DNA of 11,807 nt from Deltaproteobacteria bacterium (GCA_019312695.1 JAFDCT010000364.1:1-11807); one strand, 5' to 3'. Positions 1 through 7,010 are shown, numbered from the stretch's first letter. Notes: a model not told the origin generated them from the letters alone. Made by a program: numbers and translations.

Positions 1-303
1 AAAAAGGTCGGACATTTCTTTGCTGGGCCGTCGCTCCCTGCTGTAAAGGCTGTAGACCGGCAGTCCTGAAACCGGATCATATCCATAGTTTGACTCGATC
101 ATATTAGCTTGTTTTTCTGAGAAAAATCCATGCTGGGGCGTGAAAAGACAGGTCAGCTGATTCGGGAAATGTTGGTTGAGCAGGTCCCGGCTGTGAGAGA
201 ACCTGCTGTCAGTTGAGGCCTGGTTGCAGAGGAGCCCGAGCCGGTATTGTGAAATCCATTTTGGTGGCGACAGGAGAAGCTGTTCAATTCCCAGGGAGAT
301 CAT
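1..303 (-). CDS. NamZ/YbbC-like DUF1343 protein, N-terminal part (truncated by window edge)
   Basis: The reading frame is open from an ATG at 303 through base 1, giving 101 residues; the C-terminal part lies outside the window. The protein looks like the N-terminal Rossmann-like part of the DUF1343 family, which includes the B. subtilis exo-beta-N-acetylmuramidase NamZ (YbbC). Recognisable segments are GIEQLL (5-10), RLGLLCNQAS (21-30), LFTPQHGF (53-60), EKQANMIES (63-71) and GLPVYSLY (80-87). Many family members have PEHG where this protein has PQHG. No signal peptide is visible, so it is probably cytoplasmic, unlike secreted NamZ; a role in muropeptide recycling is inference. The ATG at 303 is the only usual start after the TAA of the upstream gene, and no Shine-Dalgarno sequence is visible before it, so translation may depend on reinitiation after the dehydrogenase gene 21 bp upstream. 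Family assignment is fairly sure; enzymatic activity is not established. Confidence 0.8.
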   Translation of the reverse strand, partial: MISLGIEQLLLSPPKWISQYRLGLLCNQASTDSRFSHSRDLLNQHFPNQLTCLFTPQHGFFSEKQANMIESNYGYDPVSGLPVYSLYSRERRPSKEMSDLF

Positions 304-324
304 AAAAAATTTTGGCAGGTAGCT

Positions 325-1650
325 TTACGCCGGCACTACCTTTTCAGCCTTACCCCGCAAGCCGTTGAAAGCATTGCGGGTGTCAACTATCAGTTTTGCG
401 TGGTCAAGGATGAACTGGTAGTCATAGGCAGAATGGTTTGTGGCAAGCAGGATACAGTCCATGGATGATATTGTTTCTGCTGTAAGGTCAGCGCTTTTGA
501 GGTTAAAGGAGTATTTCCGCATTCGCGATAAGACCGGAATATATGGATCATTATAATGGACCTCTGCGCCTTTTTCCTGCAGGAGTTCCATCAGCTTAAA
601 TGAAGGCGATTCCCTCGGATCATCAACATCCTTTTTATAGGCCATACCAAGCAAAAGGATCTTAGAGCCATTGATCGATTTTTTCCTGCTGTTGAGTGCT
701 TCCATGACCCGCTGCACAATGTAATACGGCATGGCAGTGTTGACCTCGCCAGCCAACTCAATGAACTTGGTGGGAAAATCATACTCCCGTGCCTTTGAGG
801 TCAGGTAGAACGGATCAATGGGTATGCAGTGCCCGCCCAGCCCGGGCCCCGGATAAAAGGGCATGAAACCGAAAGGCTTGGTGCTGGAGGCCTTGATCAC
901 CTCCCAGACATCAATACCCATACGATGGCAGAGGATCTTTAGTTCATTGACCAGGGCGATGTTGACAGAGCGGAAGATATTTTCCAGGAGTTTTGACATT
1001 TCTGCAGTCTGGGGCGAAGAGACCTCAACAACAGACTGAAGACCGGTTCTGTAGAAAGCTGCTGCCAGTGCAGTGGACATATCATCAATACCGCCTACAA
1101 CTTTAGGGATATTTGCAGTGCTGTATCTGGTGTTGCCCGGATCTTCACGTTCCGGTGAATAGGCCAGGGCAAAATCACCCCCTGCTCTCAGCCCGGAAGT
1201 TTCAAGGATGGGCTGCAGCAGTTCAACTGTGGTGCCGGGATAGGTTGTTGACTCGAGGATGATGAGTTGACCTGGTCTTAAAACAGCGGCACTTGCCTGG
1301 GCCGTCTTTTCAATGAACTGCATATCCGGTTCCCTGTTCTGCGTCAGCGGGGTCGGAACACACATGAGGATAACATCCGGCTCATTGAGTCGGGAAAAAT
1401 CAGCAGTGGCAGCAAATTTGCCCTGCTGCACAAAACCGGCCAGATCATCCGATGGGATATGTTTTATATAGCTGATTCCTCCCTCAATCTTGCTTATTTT
1501 TTTGGGGTCTACATCAAAGCCGAGAACAGGTATATCTTTGCGTAAAAAGGTGAGGCTTAGTGGGAGTCCGACATATCCCAGGCCGATGACTCCCAGCAGA
1601 TACTCTTTTTGCCTAATTTTAGTTTCAAGTTCCGTTAATGCAGACGTCAT
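325..1650 (-). CDS. UDP-N-acetyl-D-glucosamine 6-dehydrogenase-type nucleotide sugar dehydrogenase (WbpA/WecC family)
   Basis: A 441-residue NAD-dependent UDP-sugar dehydrogenase of the UDP-glucose/GDP-mannose dehydrogenase superfamily. It probably oxidises UDP-GlcNAc (or a related UDP-HexNAc) to the uronic acid used in O-antigen, capsule or exopolysaccharide. Counting from the ATG at 1650, the NAD-binding loop GLGYVG is at 23-28, ESTTYPGT at 133-140, the conserved Lys in MSKLLEN at 219, the catalytic Cys in GGHCIPIDP at 275, and the C-terminal GMAYKKDVDD from 335. The length fits WbpA-like enzymes of about 430-440 residues. I chose ATG 1650 because GAGG lies 5 nt upstream; an in-frame GTG at 1674 has no ribosome site and would add 8 residues. 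The gene follows glmS on the same strand after a 74-bp spacer, which fits an amino-sugar pathway. UDP-glucose or UDP-ManNAc as substrate cannot be excluded from sequence alone. Confidence 0.9.
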   Translation of the reverse strand: MTSALTELETKIRQKEYLLGVIGLGYVGLPLSLTFLRKDIPVLGFDVDPKKISKIEGGISYIKHIPSDDLAGFVQQGKFAATADFSRLNEPDVILMCVPTPLTQNREPDMQFIEKTAQASAAVLRPGQLIILESTTYPGTTVELLQPILETSGLRAGGDFALAYSPEREDPGNTRYSTANIPKVVGGIDDMSTALAAAFYRTGLQSVVEVSSPQTAEMSKLLENIFRSVNIALVNELKILCHRMGIDVWEVIKASSTKPFGFMPFYPGPGLGGHCIPIDPFYLTSKAREYDFPTKFIELAGEVNTAMPYYIVQRVMEALNSRKKSINGSKILLLGMAYKKDVDDPRESPSFKLMELLQEKGAEVHYNDPYIPVLSRMRKYSFNLKSADLTAETISSMDCILLATNHSAYDYQFILDHAKLIVDTRNAFNGLRGKAEKVVPA

Positions 1651-1689
1651 AATGGCCTCACGTGTTAAATGCACAAATTAAAGGTGATG

Positions 1690-1717
1690 TTGCTGTTTTA
1701 TGAACAGAAGACAGCAA
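1690..1717 (-). other. Inverted repeat in the glmS-dehydrogenase spacer
   Basis: TTGCTGT at 1690-1696 pairs with ACAGCAA at 1711-1717, a perfect 7-bp stem with a 14-nt loop. A competing 5-bp stem, CTGTT at 1693-1697 with AACAG at 1703-1707, uses part of the same sequence. On the minus-strand transcript no U-run follows, so it does not look like an intrinsic terminator. It may be an mRNA stability or processing hairpin between the two cistrons, or chance. Confidence 0.3.
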
Positions 1718-1724
1718 TAGGTTA

Positions 1725-3575
1725 TTATTCGACAGTTACGCTTTTTGCCAGATTTCTGGGCTGGTCCACGTCACAGCCGCGCAGAGAGGCTATTTCATAG
1801 GCCAACAGCTGGGCCGGTATGGTGAAAAGAATAGGGTTCAGCTCCGGCACCATGGTTGGCCCTTTAGGCATATACAGCACATGGTCGGTAATTTTTTTCA
1901 ACTGCCTGTCACCCTGGGTGCCGATAAGAATGAGCTGTCCCTGGCGGGCCTTTATTTCTTCAATATTGGAGATGCTCTTCTCGTAGACATTATCCTTGGG
2001 GACCAGGCCGAGTATGGGCATATCCTTGTCAATGAGGGCAATGGGCCCGTGTTTCAGTTCACCGGCAGCATAACCCTCGGCATGGATATAGGAAATTTCT
2101 TTGAGTTTCAAAGCACCTTCCAGTGCAATGGGAAAGTTCAGCCCCCGGCCGACAAACAGGAAATTACGGCAGTCATAAAATTGTTCAGCCACATCCTTGA
2201 TCTTCTGCTGCAGGCCGGGAAGATTTTCTTCCAGAACAGCGGGTAGTTCGATAATGGCCTGGGCAAGCTTTGTTATCCTGCTTGAGGGCAGGGTCTTTTT
2301 CATCTGGGCCAGGTAGGAGCCAAAAATAAAAAGTGTCGCCAGCTGGCTGGTAAATGCCTTAGTTGATGCAACACCTATTTCAGGCCCGGCATGGGTATAA
2401 AGAGTAGCATCAGCCTCCCGGGTCATGGTGCTGCCCACAACATTACAGATGGTGATGACCTTGGAACCCAGTTGCGAAGCCAACCGTATCCCGGCCAGGG
2501 TATCTGCCGTTTCACCGGACTGGGAGATCGAGAGAGTGAGCACCTTTTTGTTCAGGAGAAGCTTGCGGTAGCGGAACTCAGACCCGATATCAACTTCGAC
2601 CGGGATGCCGAGCCATTCCTCATACCAGTATTTTGCTACCAGGGCTGCATGCCATGACGTGCCACAGGCAACTAGCGCTATGCGTTCAATATTCTTGAGT
2701 TCCTTTTGACTCAAGGTGATTTCTGGCAGTTCCACTTTGCCGCTTAAGGGGTCAATTCTACCCCGCAGGGTGTTAATCAGGGCCTGGGGCTGCTCGTAGA
2801 TCTCTTTGAGCATAAAATGTTTATAGCCTGCCTTTTCAGCCATCCCCGCATTCCAGGTAATCGTCTGCACCTTTTTTTTCACCTTGCGGCCGTTATCGAG
2901 GTTCCGGACTTCCCAGCTGTCGGATCTGAGGACAGCGAGCTCCCTGTCCTCTAAGTAGACCACCTTTCTGGTATAGGGCAAGAGGGCAGGAACATCAGAG
3001 GCCAGCAGAGTGCCGTCACTGTTGTTGATTCCCAGGACAAGCGGGCTGTGATTTCTGGCGGCCACAATAATATCAGGCTGTCCCAGCCAGAGCACCCCTA
3101 AGGCGAATGAGCCTTTAACCCTTTTCAGGGCCTTTCTGACAGCCTGGACCAGATCCTTGTCAATATATTCTTCAATGAGATGGGCAATTACCTCGGTATC
3201 CGTCTCTGAGAGGAATATATGTCCTTTTTTGCTGAGCTCGGTCTTCAGGACCTGGTAGTTTTCAATAATGCCGTTGTGTACCACGACAAGGTCATCTTTG
3301 CAGTCACCATGAGGATGGGCATTCTCACTGGTCGGGGCTCCATGTGTGGCCCAACGGGTATGGCCAAGCCCGATATGACTCTCAACACCTAGAACCTCTT
3401 CAGTAATTTTTTCAAGGTTTGTCAGTTTTCCCTGGGCGCGGTGCTTGATTAGTCTTTTATCCTGCAAATATACCAGGCCGGCAGAATCGTATCCTCTGTA
3501 TTCAAGACGCTTCAGGCCTTCAAGGAGAATGGGGACAACTTTTCTGGTTCCTATATATCCAACAATGCCGCACAT
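1725..3575 (-). CDS. glmS: Glutamine--fructose-6-phosphate aminotransferase (isomerizing)
   Basis: A 616-residue GlmS, close to the 609 of E. coli. It converts fructose-6-phosphate and glutamine to glucosamine-6-phosphate, the first committed step to UDP-GlcNAc for peptidoglycan and lipopolysaccharide, in the cytoplasm. The N-terminal class II glutaminase domain begins MCGIVGYIG with the catalytic Cys2, followed by GHTRWATHG (71-79) and HNGIIENY (100-107). Two SIS isomerase domains follow: CGTS at 304-307 and SQSGETADT at 351-359 in the first, and the KEISYIHAEGYAAGELKHGP region from about 492 in the second. The C-terminal LRGCDVDQPRNLAKSVTVE is typical, with the conserved Lys at 611. The ATG at 3575 has AGGA about 7 nt upstream. 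It is the first gene after a good promoter and is followed by the nucleotide-sugar dehydrogenase, so the two may be co-transcribed. No residue expected for activity appears to be missing. Confidence 0.98.
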   Translation of the reverse strand: MCGIVGYIGTRKVVPILLEGLKRLEYRGYDSAGLVYLQDKRLIKHRAQGKLTNLEKITEEVLGVESHIGLGHTRWATHGAPTSENAHPHGDCKDDLVVVHNGIIENYQVLKTELSKKGHIFLSETDTEVIAHLIEEYIDKDLVQAVRKALKRVKGSFALGVLWLGQPDIIVAARNHSPLVLGINNSDGTLLASDVPALLPYTRKVVYLEDRELAVLRSDSWEVRNLDNGRKVKKKVQTITWNAGMAEKAGYKHFMLKEIYEQPQALINTLRGRIDPLSGKVELPEITLSQKELKNIERIALVACGTSWHAALVAKYWYEEWLGIPVEVDIGSEFRYRKLLLNKKVLTLSISQSGETADTLAGIRLASQLGSKVITICNVVGSTMTREADATLYTHAGPEIGVASTKAFTSQLATLFIFGSYLAQMKKTLPSSRITKLAQAIIELPAVLEENLPGLQQKIKDVAEQFYDCRNFLFVGRGLNFPIALEGALKLKEISYIHAEGYAAGELKHGPIALIDKDMPILGLVPKDNVYEKSISNIEEIKARQGQLILIGTQGDRQLKKITDHVLYMPKGPTMVPELNPILFTIPAQLLAYEIASLRGCDVDQPRNLAKSVTVE

Positions 3576-3632
3576 ATTTTTTCCTGAGTTAGAATAAATA
3601 AAAAAGAAGCCGTACTTTATAGGTTTAACTGT

Positions 3633-3662
3633 ATAATATTTTTAAGCAAATCTACATGACAA
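3633..3662 (-). promoter_or_regulatory. Predicted sigma70-type promoter of glmS
   Basis: Reading the minus strand, a -35 box TTGTCA (3662-3657, 5 of 6 to consensus) is followed after 18 nt by a -10 box TATTAT (3638-3633, 5 of 6). Transcription would start near 3626, leaving a leader of about 50 nt before the glmS ATG. That leader is too short to hold a glmS ribozyme. Confidence 0.6.
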
Positions 3663-3693
3663 GTAAAGTGAATACGAGTTTTTTCTTTTCTCT

Positions 3694-3708
3694 CAACCAA
3701 AAAGGTTG
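3694..3708. repeat. Short inverted repeat in the glmS/pyrE divergent region
   Basis: CAACC (3694-3698) and GGTTG (3704-3708) are complementary arms around AAAAA. There is no U-run after the hairpin on either strand, so it is not a terminator. It lies just upstream of the glmS -35 box and could be a regulator site, but a 5-bp stem in AT-rich DNA can arise by chance. Confidence 0.25.
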
Positions 3709-3744
3709 TAATTATTTACCACTTTATACAGGAAAAATCATGGG

Positions 3745-3763
3745 TTAACAAAAAAACTGTTAA
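3745..3763. promoter_or_regulatory. Dyad symmetry upstream of pyrE, possible operator or promoter element
   Basis: TTAACA (3745-3750) and TGTTAA (3758-3763) form a perfect 6-bp dyad with a 7-nt centre, about 75 bp before the pyrE start. TTAACA also resembles a -35 box (5 of 6), but I could not find a matching -10 at a normal distance. A clear pyrE promoter was not identified anywhere in 3640-3838. Confidence 0.3.
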
Positions 3764-3838
3764 TCTCCGAATCAAATTAAGCGGTCTTTTAGCTCTTTGG
3801 CAGAGACTGCAGGCTTCACGAAATAAAAGGAAAGAATT

Positions 3839-4408
3839 ATGTCAAAAGACTTAAACCAGATGCGACAGCGGTTGAAGGAGTTGCTGCTTACAAAATCATA
3901 CCGTGAAGGCAGGATTAAGCTTACCTCGGGCAAGGAGTCGGATTTTTATATCGACGGCAAGCAGACAACGCTTGATCCCGAAGGCGCCTATCTTTGCGGC
4001 ATGCTGCTCTATGATCTGATCTGCGCCCAGGAAGAAAAGATCACTGCTGTTGGTGGCATGACGCTCGGTGCAGATCCGCTGGTCACGGCAGTCTCAATTG
4101 TCAGCTTTCAGGAAGGAGGGCCGCTGCCTGCCTTTATAGTTCGAAAAGAACCCAAATCACATGGGACGGAAAACTATATTGAAGGCAAGGAGAATCTTAC
4201 AGAAGGGACAAAGGTTGCTCTGCTTGAGGATGTGGTCACAACCGGAGGCACTCTGCTGAAAGTAATTGAACGGGTCAGATCCCAGGGATTCGGGATCGGT
4301 CTGGTTGCCACTATCGTTGACCGCCAGGAGGGAGGGGTTGAAGCCCTGGCTGCCCATGGGTACAAGCTTCTTTCATTATTCACCCGGGAGGAACTGCTGG
4401 CCTCTTAA
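3839..4408 (+). CDS. pyrE: Orotate phosphoribosyltransferase
   Basis: A 189-residue PyrE that joins orotate and PRPP to give orotidine-5'-monophosphate and pyrophosphate, the fifth step of de novo pyrimidine synthesis, in the cytoplasm. The PRPP-binding motif VALLEDVVTTGGT is at 126-138, with the adjacent acidic pair ED and the TTGG loop. The flexible catalytic loop follows VRKEPKSHG (101-109), and the orotate-side segment KLTSGKESDFYIDGK is at 27-41. Length is normal for bacterial PyrE (about 180-215). The ATG at 3839 has a GGAAAG ribosome site just upstream. It is the first gene of a plus-strand run, with the small zinc-ribbon gene starting 41 bp after its stop. A hypoxanthine or other phosphoribosyltransferase is unlikely given the loop and the length. 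Confidence 0.95.
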   Translation: MSKDLNQMRQRLKELLLTKSYREGRIKLTSGKESDFYIDGKQTTLDPEGAYLCGMLLYDLICAQEEKITAVGGMTLGADPLVTAVSIVSFQEGGPLPAFIVRKEPKSHGTENYIEGKENLTEGTKVALLEDVVTTGGTLLKVIERVRSQGFGIGLVATIVDRQEGGVEALAAHGYKLLSLFTREELLAS

Positions 4409-4449
4409 TAAAAGTACTTGTTGTGATATTTTTTGAGAAAGATATTCAG

Positions 4450-4620
4450 ATGAAATGCAAGAAATGTGAGGGAAAACTTGAGATTTTGAGGATGTGCAGA
4501 AAGATTCGCATGCAGTGCAGTGAATGCAGGCAGGAATATCAGATCCACGAGATTGCTGATCAGCTTGACCCGGAAACAGAACAGACCCTGGAACGGTATA
4601 CAGTGATAATTTATGATTAA
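4450..4620 (+). CDS. Small zinc-ribbon-like protein with two CxxC motifs, function unknown
   Basis: A 56-residue protein of unknown function. It carries CKKC at 3-6 and CSEC at 23-26, a spacing suited to a single treble-clef or zinc-ribbon metal site, with an extra Cys at 16. The rest is a charged tail ending in an aromatic/aliphatic stretch (residues 50-56). I prefer the ATG at 4450, preceded by GAGAAAG with 8 nt spacing, over an in-frame GTG at 4423 that would add nine residues and has no ribosome site. The gene sits 41 bp after pyrE and 18 bp before the ferredoxin gene on the same strand, so it is likely co-expressed with both. The position suggests a metal-binding or nucleic-acid-binding accessory role, but nothing in the sequence fixes this. 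The alternative is a spurious frame; the cysteine pairs, ribosome site and packing argue that it is real. Confidence 0.7.
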   Translation: MKCKKCEGKLEILRMCRKIRMQCSECRQEYQIHEIADQLDPETEQTLERYTVIIYD

Positions 4621-4638
4621 ATTGCTGGTAAGGGCTAT

Positions 4639-4830
4639 ATGAAGAAACCTGATATTGATATTGGCGCATGCACACTCTGCATGGGCTGCGTTGAGTTCTG
4701 TCCGGAGGTTTTCAGGTATAATGATGCGGGCTATATAGAGGTGGTTGACCTTGAGCAATACCCTGAAAAAGATGTTGATGAAACAATCAAATTCTGTCCG
4801 AAGGTCTGTATTACCTGGATAGAGGAATGA
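4639..4830 (+). CDS. Monocluster [4Fe-4S] ferredoxin, Desulfovibrio type
   Basis: A 63-residue soluble electron carrier. The cluster motif is C11-x2-C14-x2-C17 with a distant C53 followed by Pro, matching single [4Fe-4S] ferredoxins such as Desulfovibrio ferredoxin I. Two further cysteines, C21 and C57, occupy positions where related proteins have a disulfide or an unused ligand. The ending CPKVCITWIEE resembles the CPVQCIHW-type ending of Desulfovibrio ferredoxins as I recall it. The protein is acidic, as expected. The ATG at 4639 is preceded by TAAGG with 5 nt spacing. Partner enzymes cannot be read from this window: neighbours are pyrE, a zinc-ribbon protein and dgkA, none a known redox partner. 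The stop TGA at 4828 is followed directly by an in-frame TAG, so selenocysteine readthrough is not a concern here. Confidence 0.93.
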   Translation: MKKPDIDIGACTLCMGCVEFCPEVFRYNDAGYIEVVDLEQYPEKDVDETIKFCPKVCITWIEE

Positions 4831-4908
4831 TAGAGTGAGTTATAGTTTTAAGGAAATTCCGTAAAAAAACTTATTACATAGTTCAACGCGCAATAATCAT
4901 AAGGGTTT

Positions 4909-5271
4909 ATGGCAAAAAGAAGCGGTAAAGGATTAGGGCGACTATTTCAGGCATTCGGCTGGTCCATGTCAGGCCTCAAGGCGACATTTGTTCATGAGGC
5001 CGCATTCCGGCAGGAATTGTTGCTCTGCCTTGTCCTTTCACCGTTCTCCTTTTATTTCGGCCGGACCGGCGTTGAGAAATCATTACTGCTGGGCAGCCTT
5101 CTCCTCATTCTTATTATCGAAGTGCTGAACAGCGCTGTCGAAGCGATTGTAGACAGGATCAGTGAAGATGAACATGAGTTGGCAGGACGGGCCAAGGACA
5201 TGGGTTCTGCCGCGGTTTTTCTGTCACTTGTCAATGCCGGCGTGATCTGGCTGCTGGTGATCCTGTTCTGA
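4909..5271 (+). CDS. dgkA: Diacylglycerol kinase, prokaryotic integral-membrane type
   Basis: A 120-residue DgkA-family membrane kinase that phosphorylates diacylglycerol (or undecaprenol in some relatives) with ATP, returning lipid to the phospholipid or carrier-lipid pool at the inner membrane. The family signature EVLNSAVEAIVDR is at 71-83; E71 and E78 correspond to the E. coli residues E69 and E76 that are needed for catalysis and metal binding. LAGRAKDMGSAAVF follows at about 91-104. Three membrane segments are visible near 36-50, 57-72 and 98-119, after a basic N-terminus. The length matches the family (about 120). The ATG at 4909 follows AAGGG with very short spacing. It lies 78 bp after the ferredoxin, so it may belong to the pyrE run or have its own promoter; I did not find a convincing one. 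Substrate, diacylglycerol or undecaprenol, cannot be decided. Confidence 0.95.
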   Translation: MAKRSGKGLGRLFQAFGWSMSGLKATFVHEAAFRQELLLCLVLSPFSFYFGRTGVEKSLLLGSLLLILIIEVLNSAVEAIVDRISEDEHELAGRAKDMGSAAVFLSLVNAGVIWLLVILF

Positions 5272-5302
5272 TCAGCATCAGCGTATTTCCTCTCTTTTTA
5301 TC
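5268..5302 (+). terminator. Weak candidate terminator after dgkA
   Basis: CTGAT (5268-5272) and ATCAG (5277-5281) form a 5-bp stem overlapping the dgkA stop, followed by a T-rich stretch with TTTTT near 5295-5299. The stem is short and the T-run is offset, so this is only a weak call. It lies in the 62-bp gap between convergent dgkA and hflX, where a terminator would be expected. Confidence 0.2.
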
Positions 5303-5333
5303 CTGCCAGAGTGCAACAACAGGAGGTCGTCCT

Positions 5334-7010
5334 TTACCGGCCGGAGATATGATCTTCATAATGATCCAGGTTTACCAGGCTGCCGATAATTTTAGCGGCT
5401 GCCTCAAAGAAGGGGCCTAAAGTCCCCGGGTTCAAAGCGCTCAGAGCAACAGCTCCGTATTCTCGGCATTGTGCTTCCACAAGTTCCATGTCAGCTAGAT
5501 CAATCTTATTCAATACCTTGAGGCAGGGTATTTTATCCAGTTCCAGGTCCCGCAGCTGGTTCTCAACCACAGAAACCTGATTCGCAAATCGGGGATTGCT
5601 GATATCAATTACATGAACCAGCATATCAGCCTCATAGAGTTCCTCAAGGGTGGCCCTGAAAGCCTGGAGCAGTTCATCAGGCAGGTTGCGGATAAAGCCC
5701 ACGGTATCGGTAATTATTACCTCGATATCCTTTGGGAAGCGGAGGCGCCTGCTGGTCGGATCCAGAGTGGCAAAGAGCTTATCCTCAGCTGTTATTTCGC
5801 TCTCGGTGAGAGTATTTAACAGGGTGGATTTGCCGGCATTGGTATAACCGACAAGTGAGATGACCGGTATCCCTTTTTTCCGGCGCCGAGATCTTCTCTG
5901 ATACCGTTCACGGCTTACTTTTTTTAATTTTTTAGTCAGCATGGCCAGCCGGTCATTGATCCGCCTCCGGTCAATCTCCAGCCTTGTTTCACCGGGGCCG
6001 CGGCCACCGATACCGCCGGTGAGACGCGAAAGGGCATCATCTCTTTTTGTCAGGCGCGGCAGCATATACTTGAGCTGGGCCATTTCAATCTGCAGTCTGC
6101 CCTCGCGGCTTAGGGCTCTGCGGGCAAAAATATCGAGGATAAGCTGGGTACGGTCAATGACCCGCAGTTCGGTGTGGTCCGTAATAGAGCGGATCTGGGA
6201 GGGATTGAGTTCCTGGTTGAAGATAAGAAGATTGGCATTGAGACGCAGGGCGGAAAGCATGATCTCTGCCAGTTTTCCCTTGCCGAGGATAAATTTTGGG
6301 TTAATTTTTTTTCTCTGCTGGATGACCCTGTCCAGAACGATAACATCATCAGATCGTGCCAGCTCAACCAGCTCATCCATTGATTCCTGGATATGGTTGC
6401 GGCCTTTGAACTGTGCCGGCGTAATAACGCTTAAGAGTATGGCCCGGTCTTTTTCCCTGTCAATGGCTCTTACAGGTTGCAGCCTGGCAAATTCCTCTTC
6501 AAGGGCGGTGATGAGTTCATCAATGCCGAATGATTGTTGTCCGGGGTGTATCGGATCGAGAAAGGCCCAGTTCTTTCCTGCGTGCGGCGAGGGAACAAGG
6601 TGGGTGGCATAGAGCTTTCCCGGCTGACCGTCCGCGTGGACCTTGATGATCCCCATCAGGTCCAGGCGCAGGAACAGGAGGTCAATCAGATCATCTTCAG
6701 TCAGGTTTTCATCGGCTAAATGGGTATGAATACAACGTAGCCCCTTGAGCCGCCCCCCAGAGGACCTGATGCCGGAAAGGGCTGGAATGACAATCTGCTT
6801 GGCATCACCGATAATGACCAAATCGACCTGGCCTGAACGGTCGATAAGGACACCGACCTGGCGCCCGGTTTCATGGGAAATATCAGCCATGGAGCGGGCC
6901 ATTTCCTGACTGACGATAAGGTCGGGTGCTATGCGTTTTTTCGCCAGGCGCTCAAGATGTTTCAGCTGAGCTGTTTTCAGGCCGCCGGTATTGCCAACAA
7001 GCTTACTGAT
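5334..7010 (-). CDS. hflX: GTPase HflX with extended N-terminal domain; probable AUC start
   Basis: Ribosome-associated GTPase HflX, which rescues or splits stalled ribosomes under stress in E. coli. From the first ATG (6902) the protein has 522 residues: an extra N-terminal domain to about 145, the HflX domain with ILGKGK (205-210), the glycine-rich GGRGPGE (299-305), then the G domain with GYTNAGKST (352-360), DTVGF (399-403), NKID (465-468) and SAL (488-490). Coding sequence continues upstream of 6902 for 36 codons as LVGNTGGLKTAQLKHLE and onward, which resembles the usual beginning of long HflX proteins, but contains no ATG, GTG or TTG before a TGA at 7025-7023. The AUC at 7010 is 7 nt after GAGGGAG and overlaps the selB stop by 8 nt, so I place the start there (558 residues). 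The ATG at 6902 has AGGAA almost touching it, a poor site. E. coli HflX is 426 residues. Function is secure; the start is less sure. Confidence 0.93.
   Translation of the reverse strand: MSKLVGNTGGLKTAQLKHLERLAKKRIAPDLIVSQEMARSMADISHETGRQVGVLIDRSGQVDLVIIGDAKQIVIPALSGIRSSGGRLKGLRCIHTHLADENLTEDDLIDLLFLRLDLMGIIKVHADGQPGKLYATHLVPSPHAGKNWAFLDPIHPGQQSFGIDELITALEEEFARLQPVRAIDREKDRAILLSVITPAQFKGRNHIQESMDELVELARSDDVIVLDRVIQQRKKINPKFILGKGKLAEIMLSALRLNANLLIFNQELNPSQIRSITDHTELRVIDRTQLILDIFARRALSREGRLQIEMAQLKYMLPRLTKRDDALSRLTGGIGGRGPGETRLEIDRRRINDRLAMLTKKLKKVSRERYQRRSRRRKKGIPVISLVGYTNAGKSTLLNTLTESEITAEDKLFATLDPTSRRLRFPKDIEVIITDTVGFIRNLPDELLQAFRATLEELYEADMLVHVIDISNPRFANQVSVVENQLRDLELDKIPCLKVLNKIDLADMELVEAQCREYGAVALSALNPGTLGPFFEAAAKIIGSLVNLDHYEDHISGR

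Noticed and set aside
3632..3637. Perfect plus-strand TATAAT as a pyrE promoter
   Set aside because: No -35 box at a suitable distance, about 200 bp from pyrE, and it overlaps the better supported minus-strand -10 of glmS.
3576..3650. glmS ribozyme or riboswitch in the glmS leader
   Set aside because: The predicted leader is only about 50 nt, and a glmS ribozyme is over 100 nt and found mainly in Firmicutes. A covariance-model search would settle it.
4376..4758. Two overlapping minus-strand frames of about 100 and 117 codons
   Set aside because: They are antisense to the zinc-ribbon and ferredoxin genes, whose plus-strand cysteine motifs, ribosome sites and spacing are convincing.
5305..5333. 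AGGA/TCCT inverted repeat after hflX as a terminator
   Set aside because: The stem is only 4 bp and no U-run follows it on the minus strand.
5941..6612. A 223-codon plus-strand open frame
   Set aside because: It is antisense to the conserved HflX and G domains and has the Ser/Arg-rich composition of a frame shadow.
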